A DNA stretch of 64,000 nt, from contig JACKAW010000002.1 in assembly GCA_020634885.1 (NCBI GenBank), positions 124,001 to 188,000 on the forward strand. Reading direction: 5' to 3'. Below are positions 63,766-64,000 of the stretch, one piece after another (the first letter of the stretch is position 1; each line of letters opens with the position of its first letter). The notes under the pieces were generated by a model that worked only from the letters and a program-made list of their open reading frames with translations, had not been told where the DNA came from and did no database searches. The position numbers and the translations under genes were made by a program. Source of the stretch: Anaerolineales bacterium (GTDB lineage Bacteria; Chloroflexota; Anaerolineae; Anaerolineales; Villigracilaceae).

Positions 63766-64000
63766 TTATTGATTTTCATCGCCCCGCATCTTCTTGACCT
63801 TATTTTGCAGATCGCGGAAGAATTGCGTTTCGGTGATCTCATCCACCTGTTTTGATCGGCGCGATTGGTCAATTTCAATGCGTAATTTGGCGATCTCACT
63901 GCGCAAGGCGGCTTCGCGGATGTAGCCATCCAATGCGGCGGTGGCGAGCAGGATCAACGCTTCCAGTACCGTATCATCTTTGAAGGGTGTGATCTCACCG
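63766..64000 (-). CDS. C-terminal part of a protein sharing the tail of the cNMP sensor
   Basis: The minus strand is open from the right edge to the stop codon at 63766, giving 78 residues of a longer protein; the start is outside the window. The C-terminal segment LRIEIDQSRRSKQVDEITETQFF followed by LQNKVKKMR aligns without gaps to the tail of the cNMP-binding protein at 59920 (LTVEIDQERRKREFEEIAGTEFY, LKEQAKALR; given here in parts). The shared features are EIDQ, RR, EI, T-x-F and a basic amphipathic end. The segment before it is helical. The function is unknown; the shared tail suggests a common binding partner. Confidence 0.7.
   Translation of the reverse strand, partial: GEITPFKDDTVLEALILLATAALDGYIREAALRSEIAKLRIEIDQSRRSKQVDEITETQFFRDLQNKVKKMRGDENQ

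Noticed and set aside
1..64000. CRISPR array, prophage or integrase
   Set aside because: No regularly spaced direct repeats and no cas, integrase, transposase or phage structural gene could be seen.

Overview
The window looks like a chromosomal segment of a member of the Chloroflexota, most probably class Anaerolineae. This assignment is an inference from gene content: a long division and cell-wall (dcw) cluster running mraZ to ftsZ without murE, MacB-type ABC permeases with small lipoprotein adaptors, a DUF3597 protein, tandem-domain nucleotide cyclases, and many palindromic intergenic repeats. No rRNA, tRNA, CRISPR array, insertion sequence or prophage gene was seen.

Layout. 1-9505 (minus strand): an acyl-CoA synthetase cut by the left edge, a TetR regulator, a UroD-type protein, a ureohydrolase, a dipeptide epimerase, an enoyl-CoA hydratase, a CocE-type hydrolase, a prolyl-iminopeptidase-like hydrolase and an MFS transporter with a TetR-like operator. 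9733-12734: a ComM/YifB ATPase, a DUF3597 protein and an internally duplicated membrane protein. 12814-19465: a TetR-controlled efflux operon (SDR, TetR, two permeases, ATPase, two paralogous lipoprotein adaptors). 19481-26783: GH4 glycosidase, stand-alone ATP-grasp enzyme, galactokinase, a Vps62-like membrane protein with a small partner, and an RlmI-like methyltransferase.

26825-44264: the dcw cluster, with a promoter overlapped by three 10-bp MraZ boxes, then mraZ, rsmH, an ftsL-like gene, ftsI, murF, mraY, murD, ftsW, murG, a CvpA-like gene, murC, murB, ddl, ftsQ, ftsA, ftsZ. Most genes are tightly packed or overlapping. 44282-47549: two small membrane proteins, a YcaQ-like DNA glycosylase, a YczE-like membrane protein and a LysE-type exporter. 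47752-50680: a P-type cation ATPase behind a yybP-ykoY manganese riboswitch with a terminator. 50736-56552: a site-2 protease with CBS domains, a small helical protein, an alpha-oxoamine synthase, a large palindromic repeat, ligA and a small protein.

56217-64000 is the most unusual part. Two MinD/ParA-like ATPases, each followed by a small winged-helix-like protein, flank an ECF sigma factor, a membrane protein that could be its anti-sigma factor, a PrsW-type intramembrane protease, and a cyclic-nucleotide-binding protein with a coiled-coil tail. A convergent gene encodes a two-domain class III nucleotide cyclase whose halves carry complementary active-site residues. The gene cut by the right edge shares the C-terminal tail of the cyclic-nucleotide sensor. 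Together these suggest a cAMP-linked, membrane-associated signalling system that I do not recognise as described.

Two further themes stand out. At least six genes have a -10 box only 6-7 nt before ATG, suggesting leaderless mRNAs. Several intergenic regions consist of palindromic repeats, and one such repeat appears to have been inserted in frame into murD.
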